Assembly (NCBI GenBank): GCA_013115135.1
Contig: JABANP010000054.1
Coordinates: 124,001 to 188,000 of the forward strand
DNA: 64,000 nucleotides
Direction of reading: 5' to 3'
DNA from: Perkinsus olseni
Taxonomy: Eukaryota; Perkinsozoa; Perkinsida; Perkinsidae
The position numbers were made by a program, and so were the translations under genes. The notes below the pieces were generated by a model that was not told where the DNA came from, made no database searches, and saw only the letters and a program-made list of their open reading frames with translations. Below, piece after piece: positions 10,601 through 22,767 of this stretch (position 1 is its first letter; each line of letters starts with the position of its first letter).

Positions 10601-13515
10601 CGGCCAAGAACAGACGAGGATCCTGTCTGAGCCCGTTGAGGTCCATGCCCTGGAGCTGTCTCTTCATAAGGTGGATGTTGTGCAGCTTCGACAGGAACCA
10701 CCTATCGATACGAGTGAGCTGATGGAGCTCCTCTACGCCATAGTCCAAATCAAGGGCCTTGGCAATCGCCCATACCCGAAGCGGGGAAGGCTGGGATAGC
10801 TCTTCACGCAGCATCTGCTGGTCGTCAGCCGCCTTACCGAGGAAGGGGTTGGCCTCGAACTCCAGGTCGTAGCGTTCGGACGTAAAACCGTCACAAGATT
10901 CATCAACCATTCTTAAAGCCTTCTGCATGGTCTCCTCGAACTTCCTGCCGATAGCCATTACCTCGCCGACGCTCTTCATACAGGAGCCGACCCGAGGATC
11001 CACAGTAGCGAACTTCTTGAGGTCCCAGCGAGGGACCTTGACGACGCAGTAGTCGAGACTGGGCTCAAAACAGGCAGTAGTGGACTTGGTGACCATATTC
11101 CGTAGAGTGACGAGATCAGTGCCCAAAGCCAGCTTGGCAGCTACGTAGGCCAATGGGTAACCAGTGGCCTTGGAGGCCAGAGCCGAGGACCTCGACAAAT
11201 CGAGCGTTGACCTCGATGATGCGGAACTGGTCAGAGTGGGGGTCCACAGCGTACTGGATGTTACACTCGCCCACAATACCAATGTGCCGTATCATCTGAA
11301 TAGCGCACTTCCTCAGCCTGTAGTAATCCGCGTTAGACAGGGTCTGCGAGGGAGCCACCACAATAGAGTCACCAGTGTGGATGCCCATGGGGTCGAAGTT
11401 CTCCATGTTACATACGGTAATGCAGTTATCTTGACTATCCCTCACAACCTCATACTCGACTTCCTTCCACCCCCTCAAGCTCTTGTCCACGATAACCTGC
11501 TTAGAAGCCGCGAAGCTAATCGGCAAAAGATCACGCAGCTCCGCCTCGTTGGCAGCGAACCCCGAGCCAAGCCCTCCAAGGGCATATGCCGCCCTCACCA
11601 GGACGGGATAGCCTAGCTTAGAAGCTGCCTCGACGGCTTCTTGGACCGTGGTACACGATTCCGACTCAGCAACCTTGTATCCAACAGTCTCCACAGCCTT
11701 AGAGAAAAGATCTCTGTCTTCCGTCATGACTATACTCGAGATTGGCGTGCCCAACACCCTCACGTTGTGCTTCTTCAACACCCCAGCATCATGAAGAGCC
11801 ACGGCACAGTTGAGCGCAGTCTGACCACCAAAAGTGCAGAAGAGACCATCCGGTTTCTCGATCTCGATAACACTGGTGACGAACTCCGGAGTGACCGGCA
11901 GGAAGTAGACCTTGTCCGCCAGGCCTTTGCTCGTCTGCACAGTGGCAATGTTCGGGTTAATAAGGACCGACATAATATTGGACTCCTTTAGGGCCTTGAT
12001 ACACTGTGAGCCAGAATAGTCGAACTCTCCCAGCCTGTCCAATGCTAAGTCCGCCGGACCCCAGTACAAGTACTTTCTTCACCGGACTTGGGCAATCGGT
12101 ATGGTACCGTAGTAACCGGCAAGGCAGTTGGATTGACCACAGCGTTAATGAAGTAGGTGAAGAGGAAAACTGGTGTCCGTCGGGCCGCCACAGGCCTCGG
12201 GATGGAATTGGACCGAAAACCATGGATGATAGCGATGTATGATACCCTCATTGGTGCCATCGTTAGCATTCACGAAGAGAGAGGTCCAATTCTCAGGCAG
12301 GGACTCGGTGTCCACAGCAAAACCATGATTCTGAGGGGTGATGTAGCACTTGGCCGTCCTGAGGTCGATGACGGGCTGATTCATACCACGGTTACCAAAT
12401 ACCATCTTATAAGTCTTCGCCCCCGCCGCCAGCGCCAAGATCTGGTTACCCAAGCAAATGCCAAAAATAGGTATTGGGCCTCTCTCGGGGAGTTTCTATG
12501 ATTTTTCGTACGTGTTTAATAGTCGCCTCACACATGGTCGGGTCACCAGGACCGTTGGAGAGAAAAAGGCCGTCGAAGTCCATCTCGGTAAAGTCGTAGT
12601 CCCACGGCACCACAGTGAGCTGGACCCGCAGAACATCGACAAAGTAACGAATTATGTTGTATTTCATACCACAATCCACCGCCAAGATGTGGATAGGTCT
12701 ATCCGGGTCTGGACCACCACCAATGCGTCTGATGGACTTCACAGGGCTGCCGATATCAACGACATCTTCCCCAGGTGCTGCTGGGTGGAAAACTCTGACC
12801 TCGGTGCAAGAGACTTCCTTCTGGAGGACGCGGACGTTAGGGTCATCCCATTCGACATCCTGCCAAGCATCTACCTCACCAGCAGGGCCATCGTCCGCTA
12901 CAACGAGCTTAGCCAGCATGGCGCCACAGGAGCGAACATGCTTAGTCACAGCGCGGGTATCAACGCCAAAAATACCGGGGACCTTCTCCCTTCTGAGCCA
13001 CTCTGACAGAGTTCTCTTAGCCGTGTAGTGGCTGCTGGCGAAGCTGTAGTCACTGATGACCAGTGCCTTGACGTGGACTCTCTTTCCCTCAAAGTGACGT
13101 GGGAGTCCTAGATGGTCGAGCTCGTCTGAGGGGACGCCATAGTTGCCAACCAAAGGGAAGGTGATGCAAAGGAGCTGGCCAGTGTAGCTGGGATCAGTCA
13201 GGCTCTCAGGATACCCGACCATACCAGTGTTGAAAACCAACTCGCCTGCGACCGAGCCATGGTAACCGAAGGAGTACCTGAGCCGTCGCTGATGCTTCGG
13301 TCCCGCACGAGGCTTCGGGTCTACTACCCTTCAAACTCAGTGCCGTCCTCTAGGACTAGACGAGCCGGCTTGCAGTTGAGCTCGCCAAGCTCGTTCTCTC
13401 CAGTATCGGTGGGATACACGTAAGAGGACCCTTCACTGCTGGGGGAGGCTGAAAGTAGAGAAAGGAGTGGTATCGATTATTTCCCATGGGCCGTACGCAG
13501 TGTGAGATTATTCAT
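7653..13515 (-). CDS. Carbamoyl-phosphate synthetase II (glutamine-hydrolysing), GATase-CPSase fusion
   Basis: Makes carbamoyl phosphate from glutamine, bicarbonate and ATP for pyrimidine synthesis. Start at 13515 (MNNLTL, then a 48-nt intron). The GATase domain shows [19 protein letters not shown], the nucleophile motif GICLGNQ (about 12460) and FSVQFHPEA (about 12215). The first CPSase half starts with [15 protein letters not shown] (about 12045); the second with [19 protein letters not shown] (about 9940) and includes [20 protein letters not shown] and [10 protein letters not shown]. The C-terminal MGS-like domain has KPYARR (about 7912) and RRLAVD near 7720, ending at TAA 7655-7653. Introns of 45, 48 and 54 nt interrupt the second half. 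No ATCase or DHOase follows. About seven single-base frame breaks occur, at 12487-12490, 12166-12169, 12090-12092, 12029-12031, 11197-11199, 9849-9860 and 9114-9116. Identity is certain; intactness is not. Confidence 0.95.
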
Positions 13516-14009
13516 AACGGTAGTGTGCTCGGCAGGAGACGGAGACATACCGCCGACAGGACGATGATAAAAATCCAAGTAGCCGCCCTGGAACGCACGA
13601 GTCTGCAACGAATCACCACCGTAAAGTCGTCGTCGCAGTACGCGAGGACGACGAGGGCCTCGGGCATCTTGCATATCTTGCATTTCCGCAACGTATCGGC
13701 CCGCCTTCGGAAGTTACCGCCAACTATAGGCGCAACCTCACGTGAATTCTTGACAGTATGCTCTGACTAGTTTATTTTCTTCATCAGTAGTAGTAGGTTT
13801 TCGTACCACCTTTCCTCTGAATCCTAGCCGCAGAGGGATCTTGTCTCTGTGGTTTGGCGACCATTGTGCGACCCTAGAGGGATGGTGCTGGGACCAGTGG
13901 TTGTCATTGTAGTCATTGTCTCTCTTCATAATGGCTTGGCGACCGGAGCCGGGAGGTGGCGGTGGGCTGATAGAGGGCGAGGAGCTCGTCGGAGAGGTCA
14001 TCACACCAC
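13516..14009. other. Divergent intergenic region upstream of CPS II
   Basis: Lies between the CPS II start and the next plus-strand gene. A minus-strand frame at 13738-14106, Ser/Pro-rich then basic, is open, but I could not tie it to any family, and it overlaps the presumed shared promoter. Confidence 0.4.
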
Positions 14010-15220
14010 GTGAAAGGCTCAAGTGCGATGGTGTGGTTAATGGTAGTAGTAGTTGGTGAGGGTGTGGTACTGGGAGGGGTAACCATTCAGATGAGGAGCT
14101 CGGCAAACAGCAGAATCGTGTCGACTACTCGGCATTCCACACCGAAGCAGGATACTTTACCGGGCCGGCCTTCATGCGGACCTGGTCGGAGGCACCTGTC
14201 GACTGGTCGTGGGAGATCCTCCATGCCATCTTCTGTGCATGTGCAGCATTCATACAGATATCATTCATCACTGGGGTGCGTCGTCCTCTTACCCGCGATA
14301 GCCATTCCCGACACTCTAGCTCTCATCAGGCACCATGGGAGGCCAATATACACTTAGTCGTGGTAATCACCTTTCTCATGTCCCAGAGGCTCTTCTATGC
14401 ATTCTGGGGAGGCAACTCACCGCACAGGCGCAGCTCCTTAATACGCCCTGAGGACTTCGGTAGTACTACTACCCCGACCACCCTAGCCTATCAGGTCTTC
14501 ATTCAGGTGATCAGGATCGTTCGGCCACCACCATTGCCCGGGACGTGGCGAGGTTCTTTCTCCTTGGTAAGAGTACAACAGCACTAGCCCTTTGCGTAGT
14601 CGCCATTGCATTATAACCCCTTCAGCCATGACATTCCTCGACGTCGGATACTGTACGGCGGCGGTAGTACAGCAGGATCTTGTAGCACAAGGGGGAGATA
14701 AGCGTTCCTCGTTCTACGGCTATGTATTGGCTACTGAGGTGGGCCCTATTAAACAGTTACTACCACTCCTTCCACAACTCATCTTTAGTACTTCCTGCCG
14801 CCATTGCTGCTCTCGAGTGTATCAGTGGCCCTTTTGCGCCAGTAGTAAGGGTTGGTGGAAGCACGTTGCCCGTTGCGCAAGGCAGCCCTTTCAGGAGCCC
14901 AGATTTCCATACGGCTGATCTCACAGCAGAAGCGTTAGACGCTCGAGTCAATGCCACCGAAAACCTCTTCCTCGCCCCCATTGTCCAGAGTCTCAGGAGA
15001 CTTGTCGTCTACGCAGCCGAGGTAGCGCATCCCCCCTGATGGACCACACAGTGTTCTTCCTGGTCAGGCAGTGTGGTGTCTCGGAGTCCTCCCTTGTCGA
15101 TTTGCCCGGGGACCTCTGCATAACGATGTGTCTATCAGTGACACTCGGGTTAACGTCTTGGACTTCCTCAGCGTATCAGCCAGCTCGGCTGTCCCCGGCA
15201 GCCCTAGTGCCACGATGTAG
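14010..15220 (+). CDS. Hypothetical multi-pass membrane protein
   Basis: A chain of short exons reads as coding. One exon near 14105-14275 contains VDYSAFHTEAGYFTGPAF followed by the hydrophobic WEILHAIFCACAAFIQISFI. The next holds IHLVVVITFLMSQRLFYAFW (about 14350-14410). Later pieces include ARDVARFFLLG (about 14545), MTFLDVGYCTAAVV (about 14630), a hydrophobic LPAAIAALECISG (about 14800) and VNVLDFLSVSASSAV (about 15155), with a stop at 15218-15220. At least three membrane segments are likely. I do not recognise the family. The 5' boundary is uncertain, because several upstream ATGs are possible. Confidence 0.5.
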
Positions 15221-15420
15221 TGCTATCGACTCCCGGCGATCCTCGGTAGTCTTCCTTTTTCAGGTGCTTTATGACGGCCATTTTTACTTTGCATGTTTTA
15301 CTTGTAGTCTTGTGCACAGATCTCAACACCAGACCTCTTGAACTGCAGTAGGGCCTCTCCCGCCGCTGGCGCCCTGTCCACTCGTCGCTCATTCAGGCAT
15401 CTCACACATCTATTGGGAAA

Positions 15421-17388
15421 ATGGAAGATTATAACGGAGCAGTCGGCTCTTATAAAGGTTCAAGCTGGGGCGCAGAATGCGGTATCATCGGTAATAGTAG
15501 TAGTAATAGGGGAGAGTTAGAGGACGGTACTCAGGGTGGTGGAGGAGGGGCGCCATATCCAGCGAAGGGACACCCGCACCAGCAAGCAGGAATCAAGGTC
15601 CCGGAGTGGTCGCCGAGGCAGTGCCCCTACCCTGAGGTCGTACTAGTAGTAGCTATCCCATCGGTGGGGTTACCTGCGGTGTTCAGGGAAGCATCGTCAG
15701 GGACAATGGTCGATATTATGAGGCCCAGAATGCTGTGAATACCATGAGACCTAGTCAAAATGGAGGTGTCTTCCAGCACATATCCGCGGTACTGCTGGAG
15801 GTTGTGGGAGGATTCTCGATCGACCTCGTACGCCCTCTTCCCTCAGGGTCTCTACGGCAACGTAGTGTTCACCAGGCAGATAGTGTTCACCCTTCACGTC
15901 CTTTTGGCTTGGGTTTACTTTATAGTGGTAGTCGAGCCCTCGCTTCCCCTCTATACCACACCTTTCCCTACTCTTCAGATGGCCTATGGCGCATTGTTCA
16001 ACCGTCCATCCTCGTCGATTGGAGTATGTACTCCGGTAGCAGCCCAACCTCCGGTCCTGATGTTCCGTCCAATGCCCTTTTCCTGCTAGGAGGAATCTTT
16101 CATACCCAAGACCGTATCATCGATATCTGTACCGCACGACTTTATCAACTTCACGTTGGACGTGGGAGGGGATGGCCCGACCGACTGGGAGGCACGAGAC
16201 GCTCGTCGTGTACTCAACCCAGCAGCATGCTCGACCTCCAGAGCTGCCTGGATAGCTCCATGGCTCCTCCTCATACTTGGTCATTCGGTACAGGTGAGTG
16301 TCGTCGACGTCGATGTTCATACTCTTGATCACCACCGGAGTCCTGACCGAGCGATGCTCCCCAGGTACATCACATGAGTGGCAGATGGTCTGTAACGAAC
16401 AGCCCGGCTAGCCTGCAGGCATCCCAGGACGGGCCTCTCAATAGAGCCTGTCATCAAAACGGCTGGATACCCCCGCTCTACCATCAGCTCACCACCTCCA
16501 CCCCCGTCGCCGACCGTCCTGGCTCGTGGATCGACGAAGCCCTTCCTTCGGAGGTGATTACCGTCCATCACTGCTATTGGGCATCTCCTGGTCGTGTCTT
16601 AGAAGTCGCAGAGCCGCGGCTCCAGTGAGTTCTTTCCGGTATGGGAGAGGCCGACTGAGCTACCTGATGCCCTCCTACGGAGCATAGCCACTTCGTCGAC
16701 GTACAGGTAGTAGCGTGATGGTGGTGTAAGTACAGTAGCACCATCGATGGCTCCGGCTTCGACAGGTTCTTCCGTTCTGCTAGATCTCCTGGAGCCACGG
16801 GCCTTGGCTCGGCCATCCGAGCGGTTACAGGTAAGGGTTCTAAAAGCCACCTTGAAGTATCGTCTGTGTTCGTGCTCAGGAGTGTCCACTTCGACCTCGG
16901 ATTCCTCATCCTCTTCATCAAGTGAGCTTCACAGCCCATGAGATATCTCGAGTTAGGATGGCGGCCTCCAGGGGGCGGCGGCGGCCACTGATTATCATCC
17001 CGATACTAACTATGACCATTGTGTGGACTAACCCCTATCGTTCGGAGTGTTTCCAAGCATCATACCGCTCCCGAGTTCACCTCGCAGAGGGGGCAGAATC
17101 ATTAGCAGTTTTGTTGCTCCTCGTCTTCCCTTTCCGAGTTGGAGCAACTGTATGTCCTCTACCAGCACCCGTGATGACGGTGACCCTCCAGTCATCCCCC
17201 CGACGGCTATTGGTAAGCCCCTCCTTGTGGTGATGGTATCCCAAGGTGTGGTATGGATCAGGTGCCTTGCATCGGCCGGGCCCTCTCCTCGAGCCCTCGT
17301 CCCCTCCAGCAGCCATACAGCACACCATCAACGAGGCTCCTGTAATGAGCCTTAGTGCTGCTGCTGTTGGTGTCCTGTAGATCGTAGT
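15421..17388 (+). other. Unresolved plus-strand coding region (possible N-terminal exons of the CBS-repeat gene or a separate gene)
   Basis: Several plus-strand pieces look coding but I could not chain them confidently. They are a Gly/Ser-rich start at 15421 (MEDYNGAVGSYKG), a frame near 15680-15800 with GRYYEAQNAVNTMRPSQNGG, a stretch near 16090-16290 with FINFTLDVGGDGPTDWEARD followed by a hydrophobic WIAPWLLLILGHS, and Ser/Pro-rich frames to 17330. I recognise no domain. In plants some AMPK gamma-type proteins carry a carbohydrate-binding N terminus. I looked for one here and did not see it. Confidence 0.35.
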
Positions 17389-19499
17389 GTGAATGCTCCG
17401 TGCCAGCAGGTGGAGGACCCGTTGGATACGTTCCTGGACTTCATGGCCTCACTCACTGTGTACGAGGCCATACCTGACCGCAGCCTAACAGCCTGTGTAA
17501 GAAGCTCGCTAGGCCTCGCTAGTGTAGTATTGCGCATCGTTCAGGTGGCCGATGACATTCCGATGGGCCAGGCATGTGTGCTTTTATTGAGTGGGTTGAC
17601 AGGGGAGTACGAGCAAAGACGAGATGAAGCAACCCCACGTAGGAGTGTCATCGAATTCTGTGATGGCAGTGGTCGTTGATGCTCAGCTACAGCGCAACCG
17701 AGTTCAACTATGACGGGTACACAAGTTGGACCACTGCGGCGAGTCCGAGTATTACGGCGACTGCAGCCTCCCCCGCCGCCATCAGCAGTAGCAGCAGCCG
17801 CTGCCGCTGTTGTGACCATACCGGGTTGTCAGTTGCCTAACCAGACGTACTCCAGTGACGATACCCCTGGGGACATCCGGGCAGACTTTGATTACAATAC
17901 TGAGTGTAAGTTGCAAGCTTCAGCCTAAGATTCTCGCTGGATCGATACATCAACCATAGTGTCGTGTAGAATCCTCGATCTCGTGGAGATCCCTCCGCCT
18001 TTCTTATCATCAGGTATGGCTCCCCAAGTGAACGAGGTGGCTTACGACAGCCTTGCCAACAACAACCATAACAACAACAACAGCCATTCAGGCTTGCCTA
18101 CGCCTCTACAAGTGGACCAAACAAGGTCATGTGAATCCCCACCGACCACAGACGGAGAGGGCTCCCCTGTCTCTACTGGCACCACCTGGTTGACGGCACT
18201 GGACTTGTTCCAATACACTCTGTGGTGCTATCATAACCGGGATAAAGCGTCAGAGAGCATAACAGTAGACCAGTGGGTAGCTCGACGGACGCTCCAGCCG
18301 AGGGAGGTGCCCATCTTGCGGTTAGACCAGGATGCATCAGTCCTGCAGGCGGTAAGACGACGACAGGATAATGCCTGACCAGATGAGATCAGGTGATGTT
18401 GTTGTTCTTTAGGTCTCCCTCATCATCGCCACTCCCGGTGCCCACAGTCTTTTGCTCTCTGGCGAGACCGAGTCCAAAACGGAAGTAGAGATGTTCGCTG
18501 AGATTACCCTCACACAGATCATGGCCTATGTTGCCATACACTGCAAAGGGCCCTACTTGGCACCGGTATTCGACCTACCAGTACAGGACTACAGTAATAA
18601 CAACGACCCTCGGGGCCTTCTTCTCATGGGACCTCTTCAGGTGCCTTATCCCGAGGCTATGTCGTGACAGTAGACGCCGACAAGCATACCTTAGCGGACG
18701 TGATGGAGCTCATATGTAAGGCCGTCCTCTCACCGCCCATCGCGATTGTAGCGGCTGATGATGCTGATGCCTACTGCTATCAGGCACTTGTCAGCGGCAG
18801 ATCTTACCAGTATTGAAGGAAGGACAGTACGTCGGCTCCTTCACTCTTACCTCTGTCAATCAGCTCATCACCGAGTCGGTTAATTACATGTAAGCCAAAC
18901 GTTAGAGGAGTGTCTTCCAGGGTCTTGGAGATCCTTTGCCGATAGTCAGCGGCCTGTCCACGCGTTGGTGGGTTTCAGGTATACCGGGAGCGAATATTCT
19001 GTTCTCGGCCATAGCATATCTTTGGACATGCGTGCTGGTGATGCATTAGAGTTGACCAAGCGTTATGTGAGGATGACCAAGGCTGCCGAGCTCAGAAGGA
19101 AGAGGCAGGCAGGGATCACTGTCCCCGACTTGGATGAGGAGGATGAGGTGCTCTCCCCTGCAGTACTTGTCGATCCCCTCAGTTGTCGTTCCCTCAGGAC
19201 GTCAACGGCGACATAGCGCCCGTGTATTTGTCAACAGACTTCCCGGTGTCGTTGAAGAACATTTTACGGTCGATGCTGCTGGGATCGGAGTCTCACTCGA
19301 TGGTGTGACTTCCTCGTTCACCGTATGCCCCTGTTCTTTCACTGTTGCTGGAGTTTAGGTAATCGTTGATCCCAACACTCGGTCAGTATTGGCAGTCATA
19401 GACGCTTACGACCTGTGGAAGTTCCTAGTGCAGGTGGGGTTGGACCACAGCGGCTCCGATACACTTGCATGCCAGAGTATGCTTGTCTTCTCGTCTTAG
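17389..19499 (+). CDS. CBS-repeat protein like the AMPK/SNF1 gamma subunit (SNF4-like)
   Basis: Adenine-nucleotide-sensing gamma subunits of AMPK/SNF1 kinases have four CBS repeats. The exons here show repeat-like blocks in order. The first is FLDFMASLTVYEAIPDRS followed by VADDIPMGQAC (about 17430-17575). The second is VPILRLDQDASVLQAV then ITLTQIMAYVAIHCKG (about 18310-18550). The third is DADKHTLADVMELICKAV and LKEGQYVGSFTLTSVNQLI (about 18672-18870). The fourth is PVYLSTDFPVSLKNILRSML then VLAVIDAYDLWKFLVQ (about 19220-19430). Low-complexity Asn-rich linkers occur near 18060. The stop is at 19497-19499. At least five introns are required. The nucleotide-binding residues cannot be verified by eye, and the 5' end is uncertain. 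The family call rests on repeat pattern and spacing rather than on one diagnostic motif. Confidence 0.6.
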
Positions 19500-20186
19500 G
19501 GCCGTGCGCCCTCAACGAGCGTATCATCACCGCTGCAGCAAGTGCATCAAAGCCCTGTTGGCCCAGAGGAGGAAGAATTTGGTGATGGTGAGTTCATACA
19601 CTCCCTCCCTTCCACCCTATGCTTTTCCCCTTTGCAGGTCTGTTAGACATGTTGCAAGGTGGAGTTGGAGGCCTCGAACAGCAGCAGCAGCAGCAAGAGG
19701 CGCCCCTGCACTGATCATCAATCGTTTACCCTCGTCTTCTTATACTTCGTCCCCTATCCTGTAAAATTACTCTGCTTAGACGGCCCCCCATTGTCATATT
19801 TACGAGTGATAACAATAGTTAGGAGCTTAGAGGTGAATAATAGGATAATAATAGTACTCTGTTTGTCCCCAGCTTGTCATAATCATGATGATCATCTCTT
19901 TCGCTATGGTGGGGTGCTCGCAGGAGTTCTCCCATTAGTAGAATCATCTCCCTTCATCAGTGAGGATAGCGCTCGGCGTCCTCGATGTGGCGGGTCGAAG
20001 GACTGTAGTCCGCCGACAGTGGCTGCGCTGAAGGCGTCATTGTTGTTATTATTGTTCGTATCATCGCCTGCTGCTGCCGCCGCCCGATTTTACAATTTTT
20101 GAATCAGTCTAGCAGTGTTGTGTTGAACTCAGTGCCACTGGATGAGGTTGCTCATTTTTCAGTTTTGATAGTATCTCCGCAAAACG
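19500..20186. other. Intergenic, no supported gene
   Basis: Short frames on the plus strand here lack family similarity and are rich in simple CAG/GCC repeats (about 19680-19700 and 20060-20085). I see no feature beyond the likely promoter of the VHS-GAT gene at the right end. Confidence 0.4.
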
Positions 20187-21493
20187 ATGGCTTCGGCTGT
20201 TGTTGCTTCACAGAACGGGAAGAGAGACGAGGCCGAGCTCGTCGATCAAGCAATCAAGGAAGCGCTAGACAGGACCTCACAATCGTGAGCTGGCCTCACG
20301 CGTTTGCTGTCGCATCTTCCCATCAGGCACTCACCGCCCACACCATCATCATCGCTAGTATCTCAAATAAGTGATGCAGTGGACATGTCCAACGACAGCG
20401 GTAGGTGAGCATCTCGTGGTGGCGAGATGGGAATCTTTTGTCTGGTTTAGGTCGAGCTGTGATCTCCGAGCTCCGTAGGAAGATAACAACGCATGAATCG
20501 AGCAGAATACAGTGGGCAGCGTTGCTGTTGTTGGACGAGGTTATGCAGCATACTGAGGTCACCTTCCACCTCAATATTGCTGATACTGAGTTTCTTACCA
20601 GCCTGTCGAAGGTGGGCGGCCCTCCCCGCTGCTCATGAAGTCTCCTGAGCTCACCGCGGCGTTGTTTTTTCAGGTGCTCCAGCGTCCAGACTGTGATGCT
20701 GAGGTTAAGTCGACTATCTTGCGGTTGGCAAGCGAATGGGCGGTCAGGTGAGGCTTGTGCAGCTCGACGACCTCCCAGCACTGTATGGGTGCTCGTCGTT
20801 GTCTTAGGTTCGCCCGAGACGCCGACATTTTACCAAATTTCCAATCCTTTTATATTCGACTACAGGATGAAGGCTTCAACATGCCGGGTGTTGGTAAGAT
20901 ACTACGGCAGCCCGATAGGATGTAATGGGTCGATGGATCTCCTTTCAGCTAAGGCAACCCCAGTGGCAACGGCGGCTACGCTCGTTGACAATGGGAATGA
21001 CAATCAAGCGTCCAATCGGAACCTCATGGACATCACATACGAGCAAGATGCTGAGGGCCAGGACCCCGAGACGTTCATACCTGAGGTGGGCTGCTATGCC
21101 ATCTATGGAGCTCTTCAACGCGGTGTGGTCAGGTCCAGCAGACCATAGAGCTGTGGAATGAGTGCTTTACCAAGGCTAAGAAGGAGACCACACCCGATGT
21201 CTCCACTAATGAGGCTCTCATATCGCTCGCAGGTGATCACGGCAAATCATATCAATCACCGATCCACGAATCGCGCGTCCCGCCGATTGGGCAGGTAACC
21301 TTGACCGTTACTCGATCCAGTTGCAGTTGTGGATTGAGCTCCTCGAGCCAGGGGAGATGATGGATACAGCGATCTCGTTGAACTCGGAGGTGGGGCATGA
21401 TCTGGGTTCCGATACGGGCAGCGTACTACTGCCTGTTGACAGGTCCTTAAGGCTTTGGACGACTTCAGAGCCTTCCGAGCCCGAGCTGCGTAG
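20187..21493 (+). CDS. VHS-GAT domain trafficking adaptor (TOM1/GGA-like)
   Basis: VHS-GAT proteins bind ubiquitinated cargo and clathrin or ESCRT partners at endosomes and Golgi. The start at 20187 gives MASAVVASQNGKRDEAELVD, the first VHS helix. After short introns come ISDAVDMSNDSG (about 20365), RAVISELRRKITT then IQWAALLLLDEVMQH (about 20450-20555) and LASEWAVR (about 20725). The pattern continues with FARDADILPNFQSFY and RLQDEGFNMP, as expected at the VHS C terminus. The GAT-like helix VQQTIELWNECFTKA follows (about 21140), then DRYSIQLQLWIELLEPGEM (about 21305) and a final VLKALDDFRAFRARAA ending at TAG 21491-21493. No GAE or SH3-type tail is seen. Six or more introns of about 40-60 nt are inferred. 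Confidence 0.75.
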
Positions 21494-21856
21494 TCGGAGT
21501 ATCACAAAAGCAGCTGCAATTTATCTCACCAGTCGTAAGTATCATTTCCTTGATTATTGTTACTACTAATATTGATGTCTATTGCTGTGAACTATTGACC
21601 GACTGATAGCAATAGAGGAAGTTGTTTTCGGGACGAGCGTTGTTTCTTGCGTACTACCGGCCTGCAGCCACTGGGAGGGAGAAGCCTTCTCCGTTCCCAG
21701 AGTAGCCACAGCAGCTTCCTTTGCCAATGCCGCGTTGGGTTGTCTAGGCAGGGCCGGAGAGGGAACTGCTGCTTTATTAGCCTTGTTTTGCATTTGGCAT
21801 ACCCTTCCTGGGAGTAGCCTCTCCACCACCGGAGTCTACGACCATAGGATACAAAG
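21494..21856. other. Intergenic between the VHS-GAT and RFxV-motif genes
   Basis: No gene supported. A minus-strand frame at 21566-21829 is Ala-rich and lacks recognisable features. The right end presumably holds the promoter of the next gene. Confidence 0.35.
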
Positions 21857-22378
21857 ATGGCTCAGGCTTCCCCTGGCCCCCCTGCACCAGCCGTGAACAC
21901 TGCGTTATGTGATGCTGATACTGATGATGGCAAGATGACGGCTGCGGACAAGTCACGTTTGGAGGCTGCTACTGCTGCTGAGCAGCAAGGAGGCCGTCAA
22001 ACCGAGAAGAATGCATCCACACCATCTAAAAGGGGAAGGTTTACCCTTGAGTTGGTAGAGGAAAGACGGCATCATTATCAGCACACTGAGCAGCAGCTAT
22101 ACGTCACTCACGCTAACTGCGATTTAGCACTGTCTCCCGCGCCGAGCTCGAGCTTGGCTGTGATTACGCCCCAACAGAGAAAATTCGTGAAGAAGGTCGG
22201 TCGCTTCGTGGTCGAAGAGGATGTTGACGTCGAGACCACGACCAATTCTGAATCAGGCAGTGGCTCAACTGCCCGGGCCCCCTCGAGGCGCCGAATTGGC
22301 CGCTTCGAAGTTGCCCCGCATGAGGGGAGCGGTTCTGTTACGCCGAGTTTGATGGTTTATCCCGTTCTAGAGAGGTGA
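21857..22378 (+). CDS. Disordered protein with repeated GRFxV motifs
   Basis: A 173-codon frame of low complexity (Ala, Ser, Gln, charged). It holds three spaced copies of a short motif: KRGRFTLE (about residue 60), KKVGRFVVEED (about 115) and RRIGRFEVAPHE (about 147). The RFx[V/I] tetrapeptide is the known docking motif for the conserved C-terminal domain of SPAK/OSR1 (Fray) kinases and also occurs in WNK kinases. No kinase domain is present here. The stop overlaps a potential GT donor, so this could be the first exon of a longer gene including 22768-23169. The function is inferred only from the motif. Confidence 0.5.
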   Translation: MAQASPGPPAPAVNTALCDADTDDGKMTAADKSRLEAATAAEQQGGRQTEKNASTPSKRGRFTLELVEERRHHYQHTEQQLYVTHANCDLALSPAPSSSLAVITPQQRKFVKKVGRFVVEEDVDVETTTNSESGSGSTARAPSRRRIGRFEVAPHEGSGSVTPSLMVYPVLER

Positions 22379-22767
22379 TAGAGAATGGCAGTCTCATCAC
22401 TATCATCCCTCACCGTAACATATACTTACTCATGTCTTACCATTATATCGATTTGTCGGATATTTTTTGTCGACACTCCCCAACCGGTCGGTAATTAGGT
22501 GTTGGAACAATTTTTGCAGCGCGAAGGGGTTGAGTTCGGGCGAGGAAGCTGATCGAGCGGGCGCTTGACAATCTCGCAGCGTTCATAGTAAGATAGTCGG
22601 TATTTCTAATGGGGTTCTACGAGGCGTTTTGCTCCCTGGCCAGTGAATTTTGTTTGTGAACTCGGACGGAGCGGTGCACAGCAAGCGTCGTTGTCGACAG
22701 TGGCTCGAGGCCGATGAAGCCGCTTGGCTCGTACTATCTTTCAGGTAGATGACATACCCCTAGTTTT

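Noticed and set aside
13738..14106. 122-codon Ser/Pro-rich then basic minus-strand frame
   Set aside because: Overlaps the divergent promoter and the start of the next plus-strand gene; no family resemblance.
19500..20186. Extension of the CBS-repeat protein past 19499
   Set aside because: The frame ends cleanly after the last CBS block, and the following frames are simple-repeat driven.
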